NCBI GenBank assembly: GCA_047947135.1
Contig: CP170457.1
Span: 1,550,001 to 1,614,000, forward strand
Direction: 5' to 3'
Length of the DNA: 64,000 nt
Source of the DNA: Planctobacterium sp047947135
Lineage (GTDB): Bacteria; Pseudomonadota; Gammaproteobacteria; Enterobacterales; Alteromonadaceae
The notes beneath the pieces were generated by a model. That model saw nothing but the letters and a program-made list of their open reading frames with translations, searched no databases and was not told where the DNA came from. The position numbers were made by a program, and so were the translations under genes. Shown here in pieces: positions 45,535 to 52,762 of the stretch. Every line of letters starts with the position of its first letter. Position 1 is the first letter of the stretch.

Positions 45535-46128
45535 ATGAGCAATGCGCCAGTAGATAACAGTAGGCGCCGCTTCTTAACCGTCGCTACGTCAGTAGTAGGT
45601 GGAGTTGGAGTGGTTGGAGCCGCTGTTCCTTTTATTGCTTCCTGGAATCCAAGTGCCAAAGCGAAAGCTGCCGGTGCGGATGTGGAAGTAGACATTAGTA
45701 AACTCGAGCCTGGTCAGATGATGAGAGTCGAGTGGCGATCCAAGCCAGTTTGGGTCGTGCGACGCACCAAAGAGCTTTTGGAATCTTTGGCCAAACACGA
45801 AGACCAGTTGAGAGACCCGGATTCGGAGCAGGCCCAACAACCCGCTTTCGCACAGAACAGATATCGTTCTTTAAAAGAAGAATATCTGGTGCTCGTCGGT
45901 GTATGTACTCACCTTGGTTGTTCACCACAGCATCTGACTGAGGGCGCCTTTGAGGAATATGTTGAAGGCGTACCAGAAGGATTCTTCTGTCCTTGTCACG
46001 GTTCTAAATTTGATATGGCAGGTCGTGTCTTCCAGAGTGTACCGGCACCACTGAATCTGGTTGTGCCACCGTATCAGTTCCTGGACGACAATTTGTTGCT
46101 CATCGGTTCAGAAGCGGAGGCAGCGTAA
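45535..46128 (+). CDS. petA: Ubiquinol-cytochrome c reductase iron-sulfur (Rieske) subunit
   Basis: The 197-residue Rieske protein of the bc1 complex. A twin-arginine signal anchor is visible (SRRRFLTVATSVVGG with a following hydrophobic helix). The 2Fe-2S ligands are Cys124 and His126 (CTHLGC) and Cys152 and His155 (CPCHG); Cys129 and Cys154 form the usual disulfide. GGAGTAAA precedes the ATG. First gene of petABC. Confidence 0.97.
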   Translation: MSNAPVDNSRRRFLTVATSVVGGVGVVGAAVPFIASWNPSAKAKAAGADVEVDISKLEPGQMMRVEWRSKPVWVVRRTKELLESLAKHEDQLRDPDSEQAQQPAFAQNRYRSLKEEYLVLVGVCTHLGCSPQHLTEGAFEEYVEGVPEGFFCPCHGSKFDMAGRVFQSVPAPLNLVVPPYQFLDDNLLLIGSEAEAA

Positions 46129-46129
46129 T

Positions 46130-47398
46130 ATGTGGCAGAATCTCTTAAATTGGATCGAATATCGACTCCCAATGATGCGCGTTGCCAATATGCACGCCAT
46201 CCAATACCCAGCACCAAAAAATATGAACTTTTGGTACGTGTTCGGTTTCCTGGCAACGATTGTTTTAATCAATCAGATTGTTACCGGGATCTGGCTAACC
46301 ATGAGTTACGAGCCTTCTGCAGAAAGAGCGTTTGCTTCTGTTGAATATATCATGCGTGACGTCGAGTATGGTTGGATGTTGCGTTATATGCATTCCACGG
46401 GCGCTTCAGCATTCTTTATCGTCGTATATATGCATATGTTCCGGGGCATGATTTATGGCTCCTACCAAAAACCCAGAGAACTAATTTGGTTATTTGGTAT
46501 GTTCATTTATCTGGCATTGATGGCCGAAGCCTTTATGGGCTATGTACTGCCTTGGGGACAGATGTCCTACTGGGGGGCACAGGTTATAGTGTCACTATTT
46601 AGTGCGATTCCTGTGATTGGTCCGGACCTGGTGATTTGGATTCAGGGGGATTATGTCATTTCAGGTGCAACACTGAACCGTTTCTTTGCGTTGCATGTCA
46701 TCGCCTTGCCTTTGGTTTTAGTTATTCTGGTGTTCTTGCACATTGTTGCATTGCATGAAGTCGGCTCGAATAACCCTGATGGTACAGATGTTAAAAAACC
46801 TAAGGGCTCTTTAAAAGAAGAAGAAAAAACCAAGTACAAAATGCATGAATACTATACAGATAAGTACGACATCGTTGACGATGTAGTACCATTTTTCCCG
46901 CATATTGTCTTGAAGGATTTGGTGGCATTTACGATCTTCCTGGCCGGTTTTGTTTATGTCATGTTCTTCAATCCGGAAGTATCCGGATATTTCTTAGAGC
47001 GCCCTAACTTTGAAATCGCCAACCCGCTGAAAACGCCTGAGCATATCTTCCCGGTATGGTACTTCACGCCGTTTTACGCCATCTTGAAGGCTGTTCCTGA
47101 TAAGTTATTTGGTGTTATTGCTATGTTTGCAGCCATTATCGCGCTCATGTTACTCCCTTGGATTGACCGTGGAAGAGTGCGTTCCTGGCGCTACCGTTCC
47201 AAGTTTCACACCTGGAACCTGATTGTGTTTGCCATTGTCTTTATTTTTCTTGGTTACCTTGGTGGTACACCTCAGGAAAACTGGAAGATAGTTGCTTCGC
47301 AATTTGCCACTATCATGTATTTTGGTTTCTTTGCGTTGTTATGGCTGTACAGTAAGAATGAGAAAACCTTACCAGTACCAGAGAGGGTGACGAAATGA
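46130..47398 (+). CDS. petB: Ubiquinol-cytochrome c reductase cytochrome b subunit
   Basis: A 422-residue cytochrome b with about eight membrane helices and paired haem-ligand histidines in helices II and IV (RYMHSTGASAFF and NRFFALHVIALPL regions). The Qo motif is present as PVWYFTPFYAI in the PEWY position, with VW in place of EW. The ATG at 46130 follows the petA stop by one base; a longer frame open from 46061 overlaps petA and is not credible. Confidence 0.96.
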   Translation: MWQNLLNWIEYRLPMMRVANMHAIQYPAPKNMNFWYVFGFLATIVLINQIVTGIWLTMSYEPSAERAFASVEYIMRDVEYGWMLRYMHSTGASAFFIVVYMHMFRGMIYGSYQKPRELIWLFGMFIYLALMAEAFMGYVLPWGQMSYWGAQVIVSLFSAIPVIGPDLVIWIQGDYVISGATLNRFFALHVIALPLVLVILVFLHIVALHEVGSNNPDGTDVKKPKGSLKEEEKTKYKMHEYYTDKYDIVDDVVPFFPHIVLKDLVAFTIFLAGFVYVMFFNPEVSGYFLERPNFEIANPLKTPEHIFPVWYFTPFYAILKAVPDKLFGVIAMFAAIIALMLLPWIDRGRVRSWRYRSKFHTWNLIVFAIVFIFLGYLGGTPQENWKIVASQFATIMYFGFFALLWLYSKNEKTLPVPERVTK

Positions 47399-48129
47399 AA
47401 AGGATATTAGCGTGCATTCTAGTGTTGTTGCCTGGCCTGGTATTTGCTGCAGGTAGTAACTATCCCTTGGACAAAGCAGAGATTGACTTAACCAACAAGG
47501 CGTCTTTACAACGTGGATTGCGCAACTTCATGAATTACTGCCATGGTTGCCATTCCATGCAATATCAGCGTTATCAGCGTTCCTTTATGGACCTGGGTAT
47601 CCCTGACGAGCTAGGCGAAGAATACTTGCAATTCACCGGTGACAAAGTAACCGACCATATGGCCAATGCTATGCCGGTTGACAGTGCTAAAAAGTGGTTT
47701 GGTGCACCCATTCCTGATTTAACATTAGTGGGTCGGGTTCGCGGTGCTGATTGGTTGTATACATATTTGCGCACCTTTTATGAAGATCCATCCAAGCCTA
47801 TGGGTGTAAACAACCTGGTATTCCCTAATGTTGGTATGCCACATGTGTTGCAGGAATTGCAGGGAACACCACGCAAAACTCACGAGAAGCGTATGGTCGA
47901 CGGTGAAATGCAGGACCGTTACGTTGGGCTCAAGAGTGATGGTAAAGGTGAGTTGAGTCCGTCTGAATATGACGAGTTTGTATTGGACCTGGTAAACTAT
48001 CTGGTTTACGTCGGTGAGCCGGTACAGCTAGAGCGTAAAGCGATGGGTAAAGGGGTACTGGTGTTCATATTGGTATTCTTTATCTTTGCATACTTGCTTA
48101 AGAAAGAATATTGGCGCGAAGTGCATTAA
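47395..48129 (+). CDS. petC: Ubiquinol-cytochrome c reductase cytochrome c1 subunit
   Basis: A 244-residue cytochrome c1. It has a signal peptide (ACILVLLPGLVFAAG), the haem-binding CHGCH at residues 49-53, a Met ligand probably within the DHMANAMPV to LQGTPRK region, and a C-terminal membrane helix (GVLVFILVFFIFAYLLKKEYW). Overlaps petB by four bases (ATGA). Terminated by a strong hairpin before sspA. Confidence 0.96.
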   Translation: MKRILACILVLLPGLVFAAGSNYPLDKAEIDLTNKASLQRGLRNFMNYCHGCHSMQYQRYQRSFMDLGIPDELGEEYLQFTGDKVTDHMANAMPVDSAKKWFGAPIPDLTLVGRVRGADWLYTYLRTFYEDPSKPMGVNNLVFPNVGMPHVLQELQGTPRKTHEKRMVDGEMQDRYVGLKSDGKGELSPSEYDEFVLDLVNYLVYVGEPVQLERKAMGKGVLVFILVFFIFAYLLKKEYWREVH

Positions 48130-48156
48130 TTTTCGTCAAGTTCGTGTAGAATAGCA

Positions 48157-48180
48157 GGGGGCGGACGTGCCCCCTTTTTT
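48157..48180 (+). terminator. Rho-independent terminator of petABC
   Basis: A perfect GGGGGC / GCCCCC stem (48157-48162 and 48169-48174) with a six-base loop followed by six T residues, 27 bp after the petC stop. Confidence 0.93.
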
Positions 48181-48262
48181 AGTTGTAGCAGTTTTTTCAA
48201 ATTTAGAATTTATGCTGTTAGCCTTTAAGTTGCTAACAATTTGATTTTTCGGAGGATAGTGA

Positions 48263-48895
48263 ATGGCGGTCGCCACAAATAAACGTTCTATCATGACGTT
48301 GTTTTCAGATACGCTTGATATTTATAGCCATCAGGTACGCATTGTATTAGCAGAAAAAGGAGTCGGTGTTGAGATCAATTATGTTGATCCTAACAATCTG
48401 CCGGAAGACCTCATTGACTTAAATCCCTATAGTACAGTACCTACCCTGGTAGACAGAGAATTGGTTCTGTATGAATCTCATATCATTATGGAATATTTGG
48501 ACGAGCGTTTTCCTCATCCACCATTGATGCCTGTATACCCAGTTTCTCGAGGTCAAAGCCGCCTGATGATGCATCGCATCAAACAGGATTGGTATTCTAT
48601 TGCCCATCGCATCATGGATAACGTAGGTGATCTGGATGCGCAGCGTAATGATTTGCGTGAATCTATTCTGGCGCTGGCACCATTGTTTGCTGAACAGCCT
48701 TATTTTATGAGCGAAGAATTTAGTCTGGTTGATTGTTATCTGGCTCCGTTGCTATGGCGTTTACCTGCCCTGCAGATTGAGCTTACTGGTAATGGTAGTC
48801 GTGAAGTCAAAAATTATATGAACAGAGTGTTTGAACGCGCTTCATTTAAAGCTTCTCTGACTGATCAGGAACGTGAAATTCACAATCCGCTGTAA
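48263..48895 (+). CDS. sspA: Stringent starvation protein A
   Basis: A 210-residue GST-fold protein (N-terminal thioredoxin-like part with FSDTLDIYSHQVRIVLAEKG, then an all-alpha domain). SspA binds RNA polymerase and lowers H-NS levels in stationary phase in E. coli. A strong GGAGGA precedes the ATG. sspB follows immediately. Confidence 0.96.
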   Translation: MAVATNKRSIMTLFSDTLDIYSHQVRIVLAEKGVGVEINYVDPNNLPEDLIDLNPYSTVPTLVDRELVLYESHIIMEYLDERFPHPPLMPVYPVSRGQSRLMMHRIKQDWYSIAHRIMDNVGDLDAQRNDLRESILALAPLFAEQPYFMSEEFSLVDCYLAPLLWRLPALQIELTGNGSREVKNYMNRVFERASFKASLTDQEREIHNPL

Positions 48896-49381
48896 ATGCA
48901 GATGCATACGATGACGTCGAATCGCCCTTATCTTATCCGTGCCTATTATGAGTGGATTGTGGACAATAATCTGACACCACATTTGGTGGTGGATGCGACG
49001 CAACCAGGCGTTGTGGTACCGATGGAGCATGTTAAGGACGGCCAAATCGTACTTAACATCTCTCCTACGGCTTGTGGCAATTTGCAGTTAGGTTCAGTTG
49101 ATATTGAATTTGATGCACGCTTTTCTGGCGTGCCTCGTCATATTCTCATTCCCTGTACTACCGTTCTGGCTATTTATGCGCGTGAGAATGGTGCGGGAAC
49201 AATGTTCCCGAAAGAAACTCATGAACATGAAGAATCTATCGAGGATGAAAGTGATGACACTGCTACACCCCTGACATCGATTGATGGTGGGGACATCCCG
49301 GATGATATTTCTCCGTCGCCAGATGATGAACCCCCAAAACCGGGTAAAAAAGGGAAACCAAACCTTAAGATTGTAAAATAA
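48896..49381 (+). CDS. sspB: ClpXP protease specificity-enhancing factor SspB
   Basis: A 161-residue adaptor that delivers ssrA-tagged proteins to ClpXP. The folded domain (RPYLIRAYYEWIVDNNLTPHLVV through AIYARENGAGTMF) is followed by an acidic flexible linker. The C-terminal ClpX-binding tail, GKPNLKIVK, is conserved with E. coli (RPALRVVK). The ATG directly abuts the sspA stop; a second ATG at 48911 is possible. The gene's terminator is split by the IS4-family element. Confidence 0.95.
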   Translation: MQMHTMTSNRPYLIRAYYEWIVDNNLTPHLVVDATQPGVVVPMEHVKDGQIVLNISPTACGNLQLGSVDIEFDARFSGVPRHILIPCTTVLAIYARENGAGTMFPKETHEHEESIEDESDDTATPLTSIDGGDIPDDISPSPDDEPPKPGKKGKPNLKIVK

Positions 49382-49387
49382 AAAGGC

Positions 49388-49398
49388 AGACGCAAGTC
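49388..49398 (+). repeat. Left copy of the IS4 target duplication (in sspAB terminator)
   Basis: AGACGCAAGTC here is repeated exactly at 50813-50823 on the other side of the element. Joining the outer flanks recreates AAAAGGCAGACGCAAGTC next to TGCTTTTTT, i.e. a GCAGAC-GCAA-GTCTGC hairpin with six T: the original sspAB terminator. Confidence 0.9.
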
Positions 49399-49399
49399 T

Positions 49400-49436
49400 A
49401 ATGCCGTTCACTTAAGGTGAGCGGCATTTCTTTTTC
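49400..49436 (+). terminator. Hairpin with T-run at the left end of the IS4 element
   Basis: On the plus strand AATGCCG-T-TCAC (49400-49411) pairs with GTGA-G-CGGCATT (49417-49428) around a five-base loop, then TCTTTTTC follows. Reading in from sspB this has the form of an intrinsic terminator and could replace the one the insertion broke. On the minus strand the transposase stop codon lies inside it. Confidence 0.7.
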
Positions 49437-50733
49437 TGGCGATAGGGTATCGGTTTTTCGATGCTTTTAAGCATCGTGGATAGCTCCTTTCTCGTCGCCC
49501 CTCCAGTTTAAATTGGGCGGCATTCCTTTCAATATCCAAAACAATCCTGGGCACATTGCCCGGTGCATAGAGCGGCATCATGGTTAATGTATGTATAATG
49601 TGGGATGACGCATCGCGGAAGCTCAGCTGATTTGGAAACACCCCTTGTAGTGAATGAGCCATAAGAATCATTTTGTATCGGATAAGATTATAGGCTAACA
49701 GAACGCCCCATAATTCCTGAACGATAAGCTCAGGGGTGTTACTACGCAAGGTAAAACGACTCTCCAGCATGTGCTGTTTCATTTCACGGTAGCCCAGTTC
49801 GATTTCCCAACGATGAGAATACAAGTCAACAATTTCAGCGGCCGGATACGCCATACAGTCTGTCATTGAAGTCAATATCTGGACGGTTTTACCTTTAATG
49901 GTTTTGGTTAACAGCCTGGCCTCGATAGTTTGTGGTAAATGAGAGCGACGCTTTCGGGATTGAGGTGTGGTATGCAATCGAATCAGCATATCTTGTTTTC
50001 CCATCCGCTGTATCACTTCATATTGAGTGCCTTTTTTCAGCGGAAGTAACCAGTGAGTATTCGTTCCTTTTGTATGCCAGTCATGAAGCAGCCCCAAAGA
50101 ATAAAATCCTTTATCAAACAGTGTCAGGCTATTGTCTGGTATCGTTTCAATCAACTTCGACGCCAGGTTCATTTCATTTTCTGCCACGCTGTCGAACGCA
50201 CTATTCAGTATCAGGTGACTGCTTAGCTCCATCATGCACACCATGCGTACCTGAGGATAGGCCGCTTCATAGGATTTATTAGCGGTTCGGGCAAATGCTT
50301 CACTATTGGCAGGGGTATCTGGTGTACGCCAGACCACACCATCAACACCGTATAGGGATAAGCCACACCACTGAGGATGTTCAGCTCGCTGATGCCAACG
50401 ATTTGCCGACAGATGAAATGCATCTTTGACGACTTCAGAGCCTAACTTTTTCCTGGCCTGCGTCACGGCACTACGAGCTACATAATCAACATCTTGTGGT
50501 AAAACAATATCCAGCTTGTTGATCAACTGACGAACAGATTCAGTTCTGAATAACGACATGCCTATCACTGCCCAAATCATCGCATCCATTGGTAGCTTGC
50601 GTTTACGCAGAGTGGCAACGCCATTAGAGGCAAGGCAAGACTCGATAATATCTGAGTCTAAAATATCTGCCAGACAACGAAACTCAGTGAGACGATTGAT
50701 TGAGGTACGCGCGAGGGCTTCTGAAAGCTCCAT
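49408..50733 (-). CDS. IS4-family DDE transposase
   Basis: The product (441 residues from the ATG at 50733) has an IS4 N-terminal domain (MELSEALARTS onward) and a DDE core. The IS4 signature Y-(2)-R-(3)-E-(6)-K is exact in YSHRWEIELGYREMK. The first two catalytic aspartates are probably in YGVDGVVWR and LTLFDKGFYSL. The frame is open to 50760, but 50733 lies just after a 12-bp hairpin and T-run and is the better start. Intact, so possibly active. Confidence 0.92.
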   Translation of the reverse strand: MELSEALARTSINRLTEFRCLADILDSDIIESCLASNGVATLRKRKLPMDAMIWAVIGMSLFRTESVRQLINKLDIVLPQDVDYVARSAVTQARKKLGSEVVKDAFHLSANRWHQRAEHPQWCGLSLYGVDGVVWRTPDTPANSEAFARTANKSYEAAYPQVRMVCMMELSSHLILNSAFDSVAENEMNLASKLIETIPDNSLTLFDKGFYSLGLLHDWHTKGTNTHWLLPLKKGTQYEVIQRMGKQDMLIRLHTTPQSRKRRSHLPQTIEARLLTKTIKGKTVQILTSMTDCMAYPAAEIVDLYSHRWEIELGYREMKQHMLESRFTLRSNTPELIVQELWGVLLAYNLIRYKMILMAHSLQGVFPNQLSFRDASSHIIHTLTMMPLYAPGNVPRIVLDIERNAAQFKLEGRRERSYPRCLKASKNRYPIARKRNAAHLK

Positions 50734-50768
50734 AAAAAAATCCGATGACCTTACGATCATCGGATTTT
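50734..50768 (-). terminator. Start-codon-proximal hairpin guarding the IS4 transposase gene
   Basis: On the minus strand AAAATCCGATGA (50768-50757) pairs perfectly over 12 bp with TCATCGGATTTT (50748-50737). T residues continue to 50734, then the ATG follows at 50733. It has the form of an intrinsic terminator placed at the translation start. Transcripts entering from outside would form it; transcripts from the element's own promoter should lack its first arm. Confidence 0.8.
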
Positions 50769-50791
50769 GATCTTCTTATACCGAATGTCAA
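50764..50791 (-). promoter_or_regulatory. Inward promoter of the IS4 transposase gene
   Basis: A consensus -35 TTGACA (minus strand, 50791-50786) and a -10-like CAAAAT (50769-50764) are spaced by 16 bp. The expected start is near 50757, at the very end of the first arm of the guarding hairpin. Confidence 0.6.
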
Positions 50792-50812
50792 CTTCTTAAC
50801 TGATCGGCATTA

Positions 50813-50823
50813 AGACGCAAGTC
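50813..50823 (+). repeat. Right copy of the IS4 target duplication
   Basis: Exact repeat of AGACGCAAGTC at 49388-49398. It is followed by TGCTTTTTT (to 50832), the 3' half and T-run of the former sspAB terminator, leaving a weaker AGAC/GTCT remnant hairpin. Confidence 0.9.
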
Positions 50824-50871
50824 TGCTTTTTTGTTTAGTGCGCAAGTTCAATAGTGATCTAATTGTTTAAA

Positions 50872-51204
50872 ATGCCCTCACCATCCCTTACTCTGCGCTT
50901 ACTTTTATCAGTTATGGCGTTATGTGCGCTTGTTGCAAGCCTATATGCAATCTTCTTCGGTGGAGTATTATTTGATAGATGGTTGCCTTTAACTGCCATA
51001 TTATTTGCATGGTGCACAGTGGCCGTATTTTGGCTCCAATCTAAACTTGCACTGCGTGGAGAGGCCGTTGTGGCGAAGTCTCGGTGGCAGAAGGTTAAGT
51101 ACGCTATGTGGCGAAAACTCACTCAATTTATGATGTTGTTGTTCTTTATTGCCACTTTATTTTTATTGTATGTGTCTTTGAGAGTGATTAATTTTAGTCG
51201 CTAA
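50872..51204 (+). CDS. Small membrane protein, unknown function
   Basis: A 110-residue product with three hydrophobic segments (about residues 6-28, 33-55 and 85-107) and a basic cytosolic-type loop (KSRWQKVKYAMWRKL). I recognise no family. The ATG at 50872 is preferred to a TTG three codons upstream; neither has a clear Shine-Dalgarno. The IS4 element ends 59 bp upstream, so its promoter may have been moved or altered. Convergent with dolP, 9 bp apart. Confidence 0.6.
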   Translation: MPSPSLTLRLLLSVMALCALVASLYAIFFGGVLFDRWLPLTAILFAWCTVAVFWLQSKLALRGEAVVAKSRWQKVKYAMWRKLTQFMMLLFFIATLFLLYVSLRVINFSR

Positions 51205-51213
51205 GAGCACATC

Positions 51214-51789
51214 TCATTCGACGATCTCAAAAGCATTAACGACCTTAACAACACCACCAACATTACGTGCTAACTCAACGGCCTTTTGAGCTTGCAATGA
51301 GGTCACTTGACCCATCAAAAACACTTCCGAATCTTCAATGATTATCTCCATTTGGAACGCGTTGACTTCCTTTGTTCCATAAAGCTTCGCTTGCACTTTT
51401 GAAGACAGCCATGCGTCGTGTGCGCGCGTTGTTATGGCAGTAGGCTCTGCAACGCGGATTTGGTTGTGTATTTTTGTTGCTGGAGAGGATTTTCGGGCCA
51501 GTTCCTCTGCTTGCTTTTTCAGGATCTCAGTCGGTGCCTGACCCGTTAACAGCACCGTGCCGTTATTGACATAGACATTGATATTGCAATGTTCATCCAC
51601 TTCAGGCGCATTTGTCAGTGCCCAGGCAATTTTGCTTTGCCAGGTAGTGTCATCTATCTGCACTGATACAGGGCGTTTATCTTCTGCCATACTGACGGCA
51701 CCCACGGTTGCACCGCCAACCACAATTGCAGCGCAACCTGATAAACCAAAAAGCGCAGCCAGTAAGATGAAAGACTTACGAGTCATCAT
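51214..51789 (-). CDS. dolP: Outer-membrane lipoprotein DolP (YraP), two BON domains
   Basis: A 191-residue lipoprotein with lipobox LFGLSGC (Cys about residue 19) and two BON domains (INVYVNNGTVLLTGQAP, and MEIIIEDSEVFLMGQV). DolP binds anionic phospholipids at the outer membrane and supports envelope integrity and BAM function. It lies 2 bp after diaA, in E. coli order. Confidence 0.94.
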   Translation of the reverse strand: MMTRKSFILLAALFGLSGCAAIVVGGATVGAVSMAEDKRPVSVQIDDTTWQSKIAWALTNAPEVDEHCNINVYVNNGTVLLTGQAPTEILKKQAEELARKSSPATKIHNQIRVAEPTAITTRAHDAWLSSKVQAKLYGTKEVNAFQMEIIIEDSEVFLMGQVTSLQAQKAVELARNVGGVVKVVNAFEIVE

Positions 51790-51791
51790 TC

Positions 51792-52385
51792 TTAACCTTC
51801 ACCATGAACCGGGAAAAGGCTATCGTCAATGACCTCACAGAGGTTATGGATAACCAATAGGTGAACTTCTTGAATGCGAGCGGTGCGTGATGAAGGTACT
51901 CTAATCTCGACGTCATTGCCGCTTAACAAGCCTGCCATTTCGCCGCCATCTTTACCGGTTAAGGCAACGATAGTCATATCCCGACTTACGGCAGCTTCCA
52001 TTGCTTTAATGACATTCCTGGAGTTACCGCTGGTGGATATTGCTAACAATATATCCCCCGCTTGTCCTAGCGCCCGCACTTGTTTGGAGAATATTTCATC
52101 ATAACTATAATCGTTTGCAATGCTGGTCAGGGTCGACGTGTCAGTTGTCAACGCCATTGCAGGTAAACTGGGTCTGTCTCGTTCATAACGATTTAGAAGT
52201 TCAGAGGAAAAATGTTGAGCATCGCCCGCTGAACCACCATTACCGCAGGTCAGAATTTTATTACCGCTCATCAGGGCGTTGACCATCAACTGGCCCGCAT
52301 GGAATATGATATCGGGTAACACTTCACTGGCCGTTATTTTGGTTTGAATGCTTTCCGTAAAGTTTGCTTTTATTTGTTCAATCAT
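51792..52385 (-). CDS. diaA: DnaA initiator-associating protein DiaA (SIS domain)
   Basis: A 197-residue SIS-domain protein related to phosphoheptose isomerase GmhA (GNKILTCGNGGSAGDAQHFSSELLNRY, LAISTSGNSRNVIKAMEAA). Place between yraN and dolP and length (E. coli 196) point to DiaA, which binds DnaA and promotes initiation at oriC. GmhA activity cannot be excluded from sequence alone. The ATG at 52385 has AGGTAG 8 bases before it; a TTG two codons earlier is less likely. Confidence 0.88.
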   Translation of the reverse strand: MIEQIKANFTESIQTKITASEVLPDIIFHAGQLMVNALMSGNKILTCGNGGSAGDAQHFSSELLNRYERDRPSLPAMALTTDTSTLTSIANDYSYDEIFSKQVRALGQAGDILLAISTSGNSRNVIKAMEAAVSRDMTIVALTGKDGGEMAGLLSGNDVEIRVPSSRTARIQEVHLLVIHNLCEVIDDSLFPVHGEG

Positions 52386-52399
52386 TGTCAACTACCTGT

Positions 52400-52762
52400 T
52401 TATTGTACTGCCTGATACCATTGAATGTCTTCGCCGGTAATAGCAACAACATCGACTCGATAATCGGTATTGTAAGGATTAAGTTTATGTGCCAGCAAAT
52501 AATGGTTGATGGCTTTCTCTAATTTTTGTTGTTTATGCTGCGTAAAATACTCGGCAGCATGACCAAATTGGGCGTTTTCCCTGGATTTTACTTCGACAAA
52601 AACTAACTGTTCGCTATCCATCATAATGAGGTCTATTTCCCCCATTTTACAGCGATAATTGGCTTCCCTGAAGCGTAACTGCTTGTTTTGTAAATATTGT
52701 TTTGCTTGACGTTCCGCAGCCTCACCATTGTACCTGGCTTTCAACCCGCTAATCCATCTCAA
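52400..52762 (-). CDS. yraN: YraN/UPF0102 family endonuclease-like protein
   Basis: From the TTG at 52762 the product has 120 residues with the UPF0102 core GEIDLIMMDSEQLVFVEVKSR, whose acidic and Lys residues match the restriction-nuclease-like fold. No activity is established. The frame is open to an ATG at 52819, but that has no Shine-Dalgarno and adds a basic stretch absent from relatives. The TTG is preceded by AGGAG about 10 bases upstream and overlaps the lpoA end by 14 bp. The start remains uncertain. Confidence 0.85.
   Translation of the reverse strand: MRWISGLKARYNGEAAERQAKQYLQNKQLRFREANYRCKMGEIDLIMMDSEQLVFVEVKSRENAQFGHAAEYFTQHKQQKLEKAINHYLLAHKLNPYNTDYRVDVVAITGEDIQWYQAVQ

Larger units (their letters stand above)
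49399..50812 (-). mobile_element. IS4-family insertion sequence, complete
   Basis: The 1414-bp element has imperfect 18-bp terminal repeats: TAATGCCGTTCACTTAAG at the left, and TAATGCCGATCAGTTAAG at the right read inward, with two mismatches. It is flanked by exact 11-bp target duplications. It carries one intact transposase gene with the IS4 signature, its own inward promoter near the right end, and hairpins at both gene ends. The target-site length fits the IS4 family. Confidence 0.93.

Noticed and set aside
46061..46130. Longer N-terminus for cytochrome b
   Set aside because: It would overlap petA by 68 bp and add an unrelated sequence; the ATG at 46130 gives the normal family start.
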